Shown here: positions 46,285 through 56,342 of the stretch, piece after piece
Position numbering within the stretch: the stretch's first letter is position 1
Layout of the letters: every line of letters starts with the position of its first letter
Assembly: GCA_022865305.1 (NCBI GenBank)
Contig: JALHSP010000071.1
Span: forward strand, 62,001 to 126,000
Source: Bacteroidales bacterium
GTDB lineage: Bacteria > Bacteroidota > Bacteroidia > Bacteroidales > VadinHA17
Direction: 5' to 3'
DNA: 64,000 nucleotides
Translations under genes and position numbers: made by a program
The notes under the pieces: generated by a model
Told to the model about the DNA's origin: nothing
What the model saw: only the letters and a program-made list of their open reading frames with translations
The model's database searches: none

Positions 46285-46855
46285 TAAATATCTTGAAAAC
46301 ATTTCAGGTGAGGACCTGAAAAATTATGAACTCTCCTGTTTTAAGGGGGAAATAGTGGTTGTCGACAATCGCAAGGCTTTCAATAAGGTTTTTCCCAGGC
46401 TGTGTAATGAAAAGATGCTGGGTTTTGATACTGAGACGAGACCCTCATTCAGGCGAGGTGCAAAAAACAGGGTATCTTTAATCCAGCTGGCATCAGGTAA
46501 TCTTGCCTGTTTATTCAGAATTAATAAAATAGGTATTCCTGAAGAGTTGATAAAACTCCTGGCCAATTCTGAAGTAGTTAAAGCAGGTGTGGCTGTGCAC
46601 GATGATATCCGGTTCCTGAAAAGTATAAGGAAATTTAATCCCGCAGGTTTCATTGACTTACAAAAACTGGTAAAAAATTATAGTATTCAAAGCTCTGGTC
46701 TGAAGAAGCTTACAGCAATAGTCCTGGGATTCAGAATTTCAAAACGGCAGCAGGTGACCGATTGGGAAGCTAACCAGCTTTCAGAGGCACAACAAATCTA
46801 TGCTGCTACTGATGCATGGGTCTGCCATGAAATCTATAGAACTCTTACTTCATGA
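46274..46855 (+). CDS. DEDDy 3'-5' exonuclease (RNase D/WRN-exo-like)
   Basis: A 193-residue exonuclease domain protein starting at the ATG at 46274; the frame is open further upstream inside the DUF5063 gene but that part is unlike the family. The four acidic residues are D52 and E54 (GFDTETRP), D110 or D111 (AVHDDIRF) and D180 with Y176 (YAATDAW), i.e. the DEDDy pattern. It resembles the stand-alone exonuclease domain of RNase D and WRN. It lacks an HRDC domain. RNA or DNA substrate cannot be decided. A methyltransferase gene follows 21 bases later. Confidence 0.88.
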   Translation: MVNNKYLENISGEDLKNYELSCFKGEIVVVDNRKAFNKVFPRLCNEKMLGFDTETRPSFRRGAKNRVSLIQLASGNLACLFRINKIGIPEELIKLLANSEVVKAGVAVHDDIRFLKSIRKFNPAGFIDLQKLVKNYSIQSSGLKKLTAIVLGFRISKRQQVTDWEANQLSEAQQIYAATDAWVCHEIYRTLTS

Positions 46856-46876
46856 AATAGATAGACCGATTTTCTG

Positions 46877-48058
46877 ATGGAAAAAGTAAAAATTGTTCTT
46901 AAATCGGGTAAAGACCAGTCAATACGCAGGTACCATCCCTGGATTTATTCGGGAGCTATAAAAAAGATTTATGGTACACCAGCTGAAGGTGATATTGTTG
47001 AGGTTTTTGACAATAAGGGCTCATTTCTTGCAGTAGGGCACTATCAACCTGGTTCTATTGCAGTCAGAATCCTCTCTTTTATTGAGGTAAATCCTGATAT
47101 CGGTTTCTTCAGGGAGCGAATTGAAAAGGCAATTAAATACAGGAAATCGCTTGGTTTGACAGAAAATACTCAAACAAATGTGTACAGGCTGGTTCATGCA
47201 GAAGGAGATGACCTGCCCGGGCTGATAATTGATTTCTATAATGGTGTTGCTGTGATGCAGATGCATTCGGTCGGTATGTACAATTTGCGAATGGAGTTCA
47301 CAGCAATCCTGCAGGAATTGCTGGCTGAAAGGCTGATTGCTGTTTATGACAAAAGTGAAGGCACCATACCATATATGTCAGGAATATCAGCCAGAAATGA
47401 ATTCTTATATGGTAATTCCGGTCCTGTTATTGTAACCGAAAACAATTTCAGATTTAAAATAGACTGGGTTACCGGCCAAAAAACAGGATTTTATATAGAT
47501 CAACGTGAAAACAGGAGACTGGTGATGGAATATACTGCAGGGAAAAATGTTCTGAATATGTTCGGATATACAGGCGCCTTTTCGGTATATGCTATGAAAA
47601 ATGCATCCCTGGTCCATACAGTAGACAGTTCTTCCTCTGCGACGGAGCTTGCGAACGAGAACATCAGGCTGAATTACGGGGATGATCCCCGGCATGAATC
47701 CTATCAGGCGGATGCATTCGAGTTTCTCGGCAATATAAAGAATAAATATGACCTTATTATCCTTGATCCGCCTGCCTTTGCAAAACACAATAATGTCCTG
47801 TCGAATGCACTGCAGGGATATAAAAGGTTGAATATGAAGGCAATTGAACAGATTAACCAGGGCGGGATAATTTTTACATTTTCATGTTCACAGGTGGTCA
47901 CTAAAGAGAATTTCAGGAAGTCGGTATTTGCAGCAGCAGCAAATACGGGGCGAAAAGTAAGGATAGTTCATCAGGTTGTGCAGCCACCTGATCATCCTGT
48001 CAATATTTATCACCCTGAAAGTGAATATCTTAAAGGACTGGTAATTTATGTAGAATAA
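46877..48058 (+). CDS. rlmI: RlmI-like 23S rRNA (cytosine-C5) methyltransferase
   Basis: A 393-residue protein with an N-terminal PUA domain (about 1-75, KVKIVLKSGKDQSIRRYHPW then IYSGAIKKI) and a C-terminal class I methyltransferase domain. NMFGYTGAFSVYAM (~219) is the SAM motif, IILDPPAFAKHNN near 293-305 is the catalytic region, and TFSCSQVV follows. The YIDQRENR motif at ~207 is diagnostic for the RlmI/YccW group. The exact rRNA site in this organism is inferred from the family (C1962 in E. coli numbering). Confidence 0.9.
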   Translation: MEKVKIVLKSGKDQSIRRYHPWIYSGAIKKIYGTPAEGDIVEVFDNKGSFLAVGHYQPGSIAVRILSFIEVNPDIGFFRERIEKAIKYRKSLGLTENTQTNVYRLVHAEGDDLPGLIIDFYNGVAVMQMHSVGMYNLRMEFTAILQELLAERLIAVYDKSEGTIPYMSGISARNEFLYGNSGPVIVTENNFRFKIDWVTGQKTGFYIDQRENRRLVMEYTAGKNVLNMFGYTGAFSVYAMKNASLVHTVDSSSSATELANENIRLNYGDDPRHESYQADAFEFLGNIKNKYDLIILDPPAFAKHNNVLSNALQGYKRLNMKAIEQINQGGIIFTFSCSQVVTKENFRKSVFAAAANTGRKVRIVHQVVQPPDHPVNIYHPESEYLKGLVIYVE

Positions 48059-48083
48059 AGGCACAAAGGCTTATGAAAGCCAG

Positions 48084-48115
48084 TTCCCCTCCTTGGAGGG
48101 GCAGGGGGTGGGTTC
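48084..48115. repeat. GC-rich palindromic repeat, short copy
   Basis: CCCCTCC-TT-GGAGGGG at 48086-48101 followed by CAGGGGGTGGGTTC. It sits in the 80-base gap between the rlmI-like gene and tex. Core and trailing GGGTGGG match the other palindromic repeats at 31.2, 36.1 and 60.5 kb. Confidence 0.55.
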
Positions 48116-48138
48116 ATACAAAAAGTTGATATATTTTA

Positions 48139-50283
48139 ATGATGGCTACAGATAAAAATATTGGATTAATTGCAAACAGGCTCGGACTTCATGAATGGCA
48201 GGTAGAAAATACAATCAGGCTGACAGATGATGGAGCAACTATTCCATTTATCAGCAGGTACCGGAAAGAGATGACCGGCAGCCTCGATGAAGTTAAGCTG
48301 ATGCATATAAAGGTGGAGTATAACCGCCTTAAGGAGCTTGATACACGACGGGAATCCATAATAAAATCCATAGAGGAACAGGAGAAGATGACTCCTGAAC
48401 TCCTGCAGAAGATTGAGGCAGCAGGCACAATGGCCGAGCTTGAGGATGTATACCTGCCATACAGGCCAAAACGCAGGACACGTGCAACAATTGCCAGGGA
48501 AAAAGGATTAGAACCTCTTGCAGTTATTATCCTGGAACAGAAAGAAACCAGTCCGGATCTTAAAGCAGAAGAATTTCTTAATGATAAAGTCACCACTTTG
48601 GAAGAAGCTATTTCTGGTGCCTGTGATATCATAGCCGAATGGATAAATGAAGATGAAAAAGCACGAAGACGGTTAAGGTATCTTTTTGAAAAGGAAGCGG
48701 TTATTTTCTCAAAAGTAATTAAGGACAGGAAAACTGATGGTATCAAGTATAGCGATTATTTTGAGTGGTCAGAACCTCTTAAAAAATGTCCTTCCCACAG
48801 GTTGCTGGCGATGAGACGGGGAGAGGAGGAAGGATTCCTGAAGCTCTCAATAGAACCCGAAGAAGAGAATGCACTTGAAATTCTTAACTCTCTTTTTATT
48901 AAAGGAAATAATGAATCATCCGCTCTGGTGGAAGTAGCGATAAAAGATTGCTGGAAAAGGCTGCTTTCGTCTTCTATGGAGACTGAATTCAGGAATATTT
49001 CAAAGGAAAAAGCCGACGAGGAAGCAATAAAAGTATTTGCAGAAAACCTTCGTCAGCTTCTCCTTGCCTCACCTCTGGGCGAAAAAAACGTCCTCGCTAT
49101 TGATCCGGGTTTCAGAACGGGTTGCAAGATTGTCTGTCTTGACAGGCAGGGAAACCTGTTGCACAATGAGACTATTTATCCTCATCCACCTCAGAATCAG
49201 ACAGCATTGTCGATAAAGAAGATACTTTCACTTATAAATGCTTACAAAATTGAAGCAATAGCTATAGGTAACGGTACTGCAAGCCGTGAGACCGAGGACT
49301 TTATTAAATGGATAAAGTTTGAAAATGACATCCAGGTTTTTATTGTGAATGAGGCCGGAGCTTCTATCTATTCAGCCTCGAAGATTGCGCGTGACGAATT
49401 TCCGGATTATGATGTTACTGTCCGGGGATCTGTTTCCATTGGACGCCGGCTTATGGATCCCCTGGCAGAGCTGGTTAAACTGGATCCTAAATCGATAGGA
49501 GTAGGGCAATATCAGCATGATGTCGATCAGCAGAAGCTCCAGAATGCTCTCGACGACGTGGTAATGAGCTGTGTAAATGCTGTTGGTGTTGAGGTAAATA
49601 CTGCTAGCAGTCATCTGCTTACATATATTTCAGGGCTGGGTCCGCAACTGGCTCAGAATATTGTCGAATACCGGGCAGAAAACGGTCCGTTCAAATCGCG
49701 GAAGGAATTTCTTAAAGTAAAAAGAATGGGAGCAAAAGCCTTTGAGCAGAGTGCCGGTTTCCTCCGTATACGAAATGCAGAAAATCCGCTCGACTCCAGT
49801 GCGGTTCATCCTGAGAGCTATCATGTAGTTGAAAAAATGTCAGAAGATCTTGGATGTGATATCAGGGAACTGATAAGTAACGAAGACAAACGAAAGGAGA
49901 TAAAACTGGAACAGTATGTCACACCGGTTACAGGCTTGCCCACTCTCGTGGATATAATGGACGAACTGACAAAACCGGGTCGTGATCCCCGGTCAAAGAT
50001 TAAAGAGTTCAGGTTTGCAGATGTGCATGATATAGACGATCTTGTAGTTGGTATGGTTATTCCCGGAATTGTAACAAATGTTACAAAATTTGGTGCATTT
50101 GTCGATATCGGTATTAAACAGGACGGGCTGGTTCATATTTCAAATCTCAGCAAAACTTATGTACACGATCCTGCCATTGTTGTTAAAATAAACCAGCATG
50201 TTATGGTTAAAGTACTTGCGGTCGATACTGAAAGAAAACGTATCCAGCTATCTATGAAGGATGTGGATCAGAAGATAAAGTAA
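48139..50283 (+). CDS. tex: Tex family transcription accessory / RNA-binding protein
   Basis: A 714-residue Tex/YhgF protein. The N-terminal helix-turn-helix region contains GATIPFISRYRKEMTGSLDE (32-51). A YqgF-like RNase H fold follows with NVLAIDPGFRTGCKIVCLD near 315-333, then helix-hairpin-helix repeats (YISGLGPQLAQNIVEYR near 496) and a C-terminal S1 RNA-binding domain (VGMVIPGIVTNVTKFGAFVD near 637). It binds nucleic acid and affects transcription and stress tolerance. It is complete and of family length. Confidence 0.96.
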   Translation: MMATDKNIGLIANRLGLHEWQVENTIRLTDDGATIPFISRYRKEMTGSLDEVKLMHIKVEYNRLKELDTRRESIIKSIEEQEKMTPELLQKIEAAGTMAELEDVYLPYRPKRRTRATIAREKGLEPLAVIILEQKETSPDLKAEEFLNDKVTTLEEAISGACDIIAEWINEDEKARRRLRYLFEKEAVIFSKVIKDRKTDGIKYSDYFEWSEPLKKCPSHRLLAMRRGEEEGFLKLSIEPEEENALEILNSLFIKGNNESSALVEVAIKDCWKRLLSSSMETEFRNISKEKADEEAIKVFAENLRQLLLASPLGEKNVLAIDPGFRTGCKIVCLDRQGNLLHNETIYPHPPQNQTALSIKKILSLINAYKIEAIAIGNGTASRETEDFIKWIKFENDIQVFIVNEAGASIYSASKIARDEFPDYDVTVRGSVSIGRRLMDPLAELVKLDPKSIGVGQYQHDVDQQKLQNALDDVVMSCVNAVGVEVNTASSHLLTYISGLGPQLAQNIVEYRAENGPFKSRKEFLKVKRMGAKAFEQSAGFLRIRNAENPLDSSAVHPESYHVVEKMSEDLGCDIRELISNEDKRKEIKLEQYVTPVTGLPTLVDIMDELTKPGRDPRSKIKEFRFADVHDIDDLVVGMVIPGIVTNVTKFGAFVDIGIKQDGLVHISNLSKTYVHDPAIVVKINQHVMVKVLAVDTERKRIQLSMKDVDQKIK

Positions 50284-50318
50284 AGCTGTAAAGGATGTCT
50301 CAAAATAAGTCAGGTACA

Positions 50319-52088
50319 ATGACCAAATTCAATAGTTTTATTTTCTTTATTGTCCTGGTGCTAGTGTCATGCAGGAATAATCAGTATGAAGTTCTTATTG
50401 AAGCTGAAAGCTTTGACGACACTGGAGGATGGGTTGTTGATCCTCAGTTTGTAGAGCAGATGGGATCTCCATACCTGCTTGCTCACGGACTTGGAATTCC
50501 ATTAGCTGATGCAGGTACTGAAATAACTCTTCCGGAAAAAGGCAGATACTTTGTATGGATCAGGACCATGAACTGGGCTCCGGGAGACTGGGAAGCCCCG
50601 GGCAGGTTTAAAATTGTTATCAATGGCAGGGAGTTGAAAGAAATCCTTGGTACAAAAGAAGGATGGAGGTGGCAATATGCCGGCCGGATATCAATAAAGG
50701 ATACACCGGTATCAGTGAAGATTAAAGACCTTACGGGATTTGATGGCCGCTGTGATGCAATATTCCTGAGCACAAAAGACAGCTCTCCTCCCGATGATCC
50801 GGCTGAGTTAAAACAATGGCGCAGGAAAATGACGGGTGAATCAGATATACCTATGACAACCAGGGAGTTTGACCTTGTTATTACAGGTGGAGGTATTGCC
50901 GGTTGCGCGGCTTCGATAGCTGCAGCAGAGCAGGGTATGAAAGTAGCGCTTATTCATGACAGACCGGTTTTGGGAGGTAATGCCAGTAGTGAAATACGGG
51001 TTCATACAGAAGGGATTACATGGAAATCAGACAGGATACTGAGCATGCTCAATACTGTCTGGTGGCCAAATGGATCACCTGATGCAGCGCTTGATGATAT
51101 AAAGCGGCATGAAAATATTGGGAAATATTTCAATATCGAAGTATTTCTAAACTGGCGTGCATATAATTCAAATACTTTATCCGATTCGATCACATCGGTT
51201 GATGCACGGCATACTTCAAATGGCGAAACGATGAGATTTATTGCACCATTGTACATTGACTGTACAGGTGACGGGTGGATCGGGTACTGGGCAGGCGCTG
51301 AGTATATGTATGGCAGGGAGGACTCATCAAAGTATAATGAAAACTGGGAAGAATATGGGGAGCTATGGAGTCCCGGAACCCAGGATAACAGGGTGATGGG
51401 GACTTCTGTATTGTGGCGGACTTATGATGCAGATAAACCGGTCACTTTTCCTGAAGTGCCATGGGCAATGGATGTGGCGGGCGATCATGCTGCCGCATCG
51501 GGTACATGGAAGTGGGAGTTTTCACGAAACGATCTTAACCAGATTGACGATGCAGAGTATATCCGTGATCATATGCTGAAAGCTATTTACGGGTCTTTTT
51601 ATAATGCAAAACAGAAAACGGAAGACTCGAACCTTGCCCTTGAATGGGTCTCTTATCTGGCAGGTAAAAGGGAGTCCAGACGGCTGGTCGGTGATTATGT
51701 TTATACCTTTAAAGATGAAAGGAATATGGCTGAATTTCCTGATGCTGTGGTAAAGGAAAAAAGGAATATTGACGTTCACTATCAGCAGAACCTTAAGGAT
51801 AGCGCCCAACCTGATTTTCTTTCAGAGGCTCTTTATTATAAAGTTGATCATTATTATATTCCTTATCGTTCACTCTATTCGAAGAATATCAGGAATCTGC
51901 TGATGGCAGGTCGTTGTTTCAGCTGCTCGCACGTGGGTCTTGGGGGGCCTAGAGTTATGAATACGACAGGGCAAATGGGTGTTGCCGTGGGATATGCTGC
52001 ATCATTATGTAAAAAATACAATACCAGTCCCAGAGGCATTTATGAACACCATATTGGAGAATTACTGGAATTGATCGGGAGAAATTGA
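50319..52088 (+). CDS. FAD-dependent oxidoreductase lipoprotein
   Basis: A 589-residue lipoprotein (MTKFNSFIFFIVLVLVSC, lipidated C18). Residues 22-160 form a beta-rich carbohydrate-binding-like domain (VLIEAESFDDTGGWVVDPQF). Then comes a Rossmann FAD motif at 190-195 in DLVITGGGIAGCAASIAAAE, VLGGNASSEIRVH, and a C-terminal AGRCFSCSHVGLGGPRVMNT segment, the pattern of the FAD_oxidored family found in polysaccharide-using Bacteroidota. A periplasmic sugar or glycan oxidoreductase is an inference. It starts 35 bases after tex; no SusC/SusD or glycoside hydrolase is nearby. Confidence 0.85.
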   Translation: MTKFNSFIFFIVLVLVSCRNNQYEVLIEAESFDDTGGWVVDPQFVEQMGSPYLLAHGLGIPLADAGTEITLPEKGRYFVWIRTMNWAPGDWEAPGRFKIVINGRELKEILGTKEGWRWQYAGRISIKDTPVSVKIKDLTGFDGRCDAIFLSTKDSSPPDDPAELKQWRRKMTGESDIPMTTREFDLVITGGGIAGCAASIAAAEQGMKVALIHDRPVLGGNASSEIRVHTEGITWKSDRILSMLNTVWWPNGSPDAALDDIKRHENIGKYFNIEVFLNWRAYNSNTLSDSITSVDARHTSNGETMRFIAPLYIDCTGDGWIGYWAGAEYMYGREDSSKYNENWEEYGELWSPGTQDNRVMGTSVLWRTYDADKPVTFPEVPWAMDVAGDHAAASGTWKWEFSRNDLNQIDDAEYIRDHMLKAIYGSFYNAKQKTEDSNLALEWVSYLAGKRESRRLVGDYVYTFKDERNMAEFPDAVVKEKRNIDVHYQQNLKDSAQPDFLSEALYYKVDHYYIPYRSLYSKNIRNLLMAGRCFSCSHVGLGGPRVMNTTGQMGVAVGYAASLCKKYNTSPRGIYEHHIGELLELIGRN

Positions 52089-52091
52089 TGA

Positions 52092-53666
52092 TCAGAACAT
52101 TGGCGGACCCTGTTGACCACCCGACATGGGCTTCATTTCAGGTTTCCTGGGAAGCTTTTCATTTCTCATTGCAGCATTATATGCAAAGGATGCAGTGATA
52201 ATTGCATTTATACGCAGGTCAGCCAGAGACAGTCTCTCATAGGTATCCATTACAGTATGGTAAGTGCGGTCATATTCAATATCATCCTGGATGAACTGAA
52301 ATCCCGGAAGTCCTGCACCGTCAAATGTCTGGTGGTCGGTGCCGCCAGCGTTCCTTATAGTAATTGTTGAACAGCCAAGATCAGCAAATGGCTTCAACCA
52401 CTCTTCAAAGATCGGCCTCACCATTTCGTTCTGCTGCAAATATATACCCCTGTACCTGCCAGAACCGTAATCCATGTTGAAATAGCATGAAAACTTATCC
52501 CAGTCGGGCTTATGCTCTCTTGTTTTGGGGTCCACAAGATACTTATTGACATATCCGCGTGAACCGAAGAATCCCTGTTCTTCGCCACCCCATAAGGCAA
52601 CCCTTATGGTCCTTCGTGGAGCGATCCCCAGGCTTTTAAGAATTCTGAGAGCTTCCATCATAACAATACAACCCGAAGCATTGTCGGCGGCGCCGGTGCC
52701 TCCCTGGTATGAATCAATATGGGCTCCGAGGAGGACAATTTCATTTTTCAGGAGTTTATCAGTACCTGGGATTTCTCCAATCACATTATAAACTTTCGGA
52801 CTCTGGAAAAAATTATTCTTTATCTCAACTTCCATTTCAACAGGGACGCTTTTTTTGAGCAGTCTTTCGATCCTGCCGAAGGCTTCCATCGGGAGGTTCA
52901 ATTCAGCAATAGTATCTTTATTACCGGTATTGTAATCGGCCGTACTTGAATTGGGGATATTATATGTTCCTGAGTTGTTAAGGATAACGGTTGCTCCCTC
53001 GCTTTTCAATAACGCGGTAATCTTAGTTCTTAGCAACATCTGTGCCATCATTGCGGCGAAATCGAAAGGTTGTCCCCTTCTTCGTCCCTGTAGTATGGAT
53101 TCCATTGCCAGTTCCTTGAGCTGTTCATCGGTATATCTCTTTGCCAGCGGCTCATAGCTTATTTCGTAGGTTGCTGTCCTTGTTGAAGGCATCAGTATGA
53201 TCTTTCCTGCGAGCTTGCCTTTATATTTTTCAAGGTCGCTTTCTGATTTGACATCCAATAGAATAACTTCACTTTTTATAAGCCCGTTGGTGCTTCCTGT
53301 CCAGGCAACCGGATTGCATGCAAAGTTAGCATAGTAAGGTGCTGTCATTGCTGCATAGGTTTTCAGGTTATCCCATCCGCTACGATTGAAATCACTCGTT
53401 TCTTCAATTCTTACATTTTGAAAGCCAAGCTCTTCCATTTTTGTTTTTGCCCATTCATTACCACGGTTACTCCCTGTGGAGCCTGTCAGTCTTGGTCCTG
53501 CAAAATCGGTCAATCCGAACGCCAGGTCTTCAATTTTTGAATTTCTTGTACCTTCCTGCTTGATCTTGTAGATCATTGCAAGATCAACATTTTCTTTTTG
53601 CGCTATTAACCAGATTGGCAGATAAAACAACAGAAATAAACTGGCACAAATCCTTTTGGTTCTCAT
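52092..53666 (-). CDS. Exported M28 family zinc aminopeptidase with PA domain
   Basis: A 524-residue exported peptidase with a signal peptide ending IWLIAQ. The two-zinc site is complete: H316 and D318 (GAHIDSY), D328 (ADNASG), E362-E363 (WGGEEQGFFGSRGY), D399 (NMDYGSG) and H444 (GTDHQTFDG). A protease-associated domain is inserted between about 125 and 290. It is expected to trim peptides in the periplasm or outside. It is convergent with the FAD gene, with only three bases between the stops. Confidence 0.94.
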   Translation of the reverse strand: MRTKRICASLFLLFYLPIWLIAQKENVDLAMIYKIKQEGTRNSKIEDLAFGLTDFAGPRLTGSTGSNRGNEWAKTKMEELGFQNVRIEETSDFNRSGWDNLKTYAAMTAPYYANFACNPVAWTGSTNGLIKSEVILLDVKSESDLEKYKGKLAGKIILMPSTRTATYEISYEPLAKRYTDEQLKELAMESILQGRRRGQPFDFAAMMAQMLLRTKITALLKSEGATVILNNSGTYNIPNSSTADYNTGNKDTIAELNLPMEAFGRIERLLKKSVPVEMEVEIKNNFFQSPKVYNVIGEIPGTDKLLKNEIVLLGAHIDSYQGGTGAADNASGCIVMMEALRILKSLGIAPRRTIRVALWGGEEQGFFGSRGYVNKYLVDPKTREHKPDWDKFSCYFNMDYGSGRYRGIYLQQNEMVRPIFEEWLKPFADLGCSTITIRNAGGTDHQTFDGAGLPGFQFIQDDIEYDRTYHTVMDTYERLSLADLRINAIITASFAYNAAMRNEKLPRKPEMKPMSGGQQGPPMF

Positions 53667-53799
53667 ATTGACAATGTTTAAAATTTATTTTATCACGGCA
53701 AGGGTAAAAATAAATAAAATAGAAACCATATATTCATTATTTATTAAATGAATTAACATTAACTAACTTTACCTTAATATTTGAATCATTTAACCTTTC

Positions 53800-56274
53800 A
53801 TGATTTACCCCGACAATTTTGAATCCAAGATCGGATTTGACAGGATTAAAAAGCTGTTGACTGACAAATGCATCAGCCCGATGGGGATTGAAAAGGTTGA
53901 TGAGATCAGGTTTATTGATGACCCCATAATCTTATCCCATAAGTTATCAGCGACATTTGAATTCCAGCAGATCCTTCAGTATGAGGATAATTTCCCTTCA
54001 GATAATTTCTTCACGGTCTCGGATTGTCTCAACAAGATAAGAATTGAAGGTACTTTTCCTGAAGTACAGGAGGTTTATGACCTTAAAAGATCCCTTGAAA
54101 CAGTAAAATCGATTCTGAATTTTTTCAGAACCAGGGATATTGAAAAATATCCTGTTCTGAGAGATATCTGCAGGCCGGTTAAAACATATCCCTATGTGCT
54201 GGATTCCATTGACAGGATAATAGACAGACATGGTACAATAAGAGATAACGCTTCATCGCGGTTACGGGAGATCAGATCGGAGATTGCAGTAAAAACTATC
54301 CAGGTATCAAAACGGCTGAATGCTATACTGAAGCAGGCACAGGCAGAAGGTATTGTTGATGCGGATACTGCAGCTTCAGTAAGGAATGGAAGAGGGGTGA
54401 TCCCTGTAAGTGCATATGATAAAAGAAGGATTAAAGGATTGATTCATGATCAGTCAGCTTCAGGTAAAACGGTATTCATTGAACCTGAAGAAATTGTCGA
54501 GATGAATAATGATATTGTGGAGCTTGAATATGAAGAAAAACGTGAGATAGTAAGAATCCTTACTGCATTTGCAGATAATATCAGACCTTATATTGATGAT
54601 CTTCTCGAATCAAATGTATTTCTTGGTGAGATCGATTTTCTGAGGGCAAAGGCATTACTGGGTAATCACTTTAATTCAATTAAACCTGTTGTGTCCGATA
54701 AACCTTTCCTGATGTGGAAAAAGGCAATTCATCCTCTTCTCTCACTGACATTTGAAAAGCTACCGGGCAGGAAAGTGGTTCCTCTGGATATACAACTTGA
54801 TGAAAAAGACCGGATACTGATCATCTCAGGTCCGAACGCCGGAGGGAAGTCAGTTTGCCTCAAGACGGTGGGACTTCTCCAGTATATGGTACAATGCGGA
54901 CTTACAATCCCTGTAGAAGAAGGATCTGAATCAGGAATATTCAAAAATATTCTTATTGATATTGGTGATGAGCAAAGTATTGAAAATGACCTGAGTACCT
55001 ATAGTTCTCACCTCATCAACATGAAATATTTTCTGAAAAACGGCACTGATAAGAGTCTTATTCTTATTGACGAGTTTGGCACTGGTACCGAACCCATGCT
55101 TGGAGGATCGATTGCTGAGGCCATTCTGGCAGAACTGAACAGAAAAAGGGTATTTGGCGTTTTAACGACGCATTACACCAACCTGAAGCATTTTGCGTCG
55201 CTTACTGATGGAATTGTCAACGGAGCTATGGCTTTTGATAATCACCTGATGCAGCCTCTTTTTCAGCTTTATATCGGAAAGCCCGGCAGCTCGTTTGCTT
55301 TTGAGATAGCAAGAAAAATAGGGCTTCCGGAAGATATCCTGAATGAGGCTTCCGGCAAAGCCGGTGTAAAGAACATTAATTATGACAGGCATCTTAAAGA
55401 TATAGCTCGTGATAAACGATACTGGGAAACAAAACGGCAGAACATCAGGCAGCATGAAAAACGGCTCGAAGAGCTCATTAATGAATATGAAAAAGAGCTT
55501 TCAGGTGCAAAGTCACTCAGAAAGGAGATAATTGCAAAGGCAAAAGATGAAGCACAAAACCTGCTGAAAGAGTCAAACAGGATGATTGAAAATACAATCC
55601 GGCAAATAAAAGAATCACAGGCAGAAAAAGAAAAAACAAAAGGGGTACGACAGCAGCTTGAAGAGTTCAAAAGCAAAGTGGTTGAAGAAATCAAACCTGT
55701 TGAATCTGATGTAGAAAAGAAGGTCAAGGTACTATCTCATAAAGCAAGAAAATTCAAGTCAAACGAGAGTGCTGAAAAGAAAGCTGTAGCTCCGGAGATT
55801 GTGAAACCGTTGCAGGTTGGCGATGCTGTAAGAATGATAGACACTATGGCTGCAGGGGAGATCATTGAGATAAAGGACAAAATGGTACAGGTTGAAACAG
55901 GAAGCTTCCGTTTTTCGGTTTCTGCTGACCGGATAGAAAAGATCAGCAGGTCCGAACTTAAAAAAAGCCTTAAATCCGGACAGGTCTACAGGGAGCCTGA
56001 TCCTGTTCTGAGCCAGAGAAAGCTGAACTTCAAGCCTGAGATCGATATCAGAGGTGTCAGGGGAGAAGAAGCAATAAGCCGGGTCCGCGACCTTATTGAT
56101 GATGCCGTAATGGTACAGCACCGCAACCTGCGTATCCTTCATGGTAAGGGGAATGGCATACTCAGGCAGCTTGTACGTCAATACCTGGCGACAGTAGATG
56201 TCGTAAAATCATTCCGTGATGAACATTTAGATATGGGTGGATCGGGGATTACTGTAGTTGAAATGGATTTTTAA
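53800..56274 (+). CDS. mutS2: MutS2 endonuclease / ribosome-rescue ATPase
   Basis: An 824-residue MutS2. Walker A is GPNAGGKS at 344-351, Walker B lies in SLILIDEFGTGTEPMLGGSI near 417-436, a coiled-coil runs about 520-640, and a C-terminal Smr domain (about 749-824) carries DIRGVRGEEA and HGKGNG at 781-786. MutS2 suppresses recombination and, in some bacteria, splits collided ribosomes. Both ATPase and Smr motifs are intact. Near its start is AATATTTG, a near-match to the -7 consensus, at 53776-53783. Confidence 0.96.
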   Translation: MIYPDNFESKIGFDRIKKLLTDKCISPMGIEKVDEIRFIDDPIILSHKLSATFEFQQILQYEDNFPSDNFFTVSDCLNKIRIEGTFPEVQEVYDLKRSLETVKSILNFFRTRDIEKYPVLRDICRPVKTYPYVLDSIDRIIDRHGTIRDNASSRLREIRSEIAVKTIQVSKRLNAILKQAQAEGIVDADTAASVRNGRGVIPVSAYDKRRIKGLIHDQSASGKTVFIEPEEIVEMNNDIVELEYEEKREIVRILTAFADNIRPYIDDLLESNVFLGEIDFLRAKALLGNHFNSIKPVVSDKPFLMWKKAIHPLLSLTFEKLPGRKVVPLDIQLDEKDRILIISGPNAGGKSVCLKTVGLLQYMVQCGLTIPVEEGSESGIFKNILIDIGDEQSIENDLSTYSSHLINMKYFLKNGTDKSLILIDEFGTGTEPMLGGSIAEAILAELNRKRVFGVLTTHYTNLKHFASLTDGIVNGAMAFDNHLMQPLFQLYIGKPGSSFAFEIARKIGLPEDILNEASGKAGVKNINYDRHLKDIARDKRYWETKRQNIRQHEKRLEELINEYEKELSGAKSLRKEIIAKAKDEAQNLLKESNRMIENTIRQIKESQAEKEKTKGVRQQLEEFKSKVVEEIKPVESDVEKKVKVLSHKARKFKSNESAEKKAVAPEIVKPLQVGDAVRMIDTMAAGEIIEIKDKMVQVETGSFRFSVSADRIEKISRSELKKSLKSGQVYREPDPVLSQRKLNFKPEIDIRGVRGEEAISRVRDLIDDAVMVQHRNLRILHGKGNGILRQLVRQYLATVDVVKSFRDEHLDMGGSGITVVEMDF

Positions 56275-56342
56275 CGATTTTACCAGCTTAGTTTAAACAG
56301 TATTTATTAACTTTATTACAGTAAATAAATAATCAGGCATAA

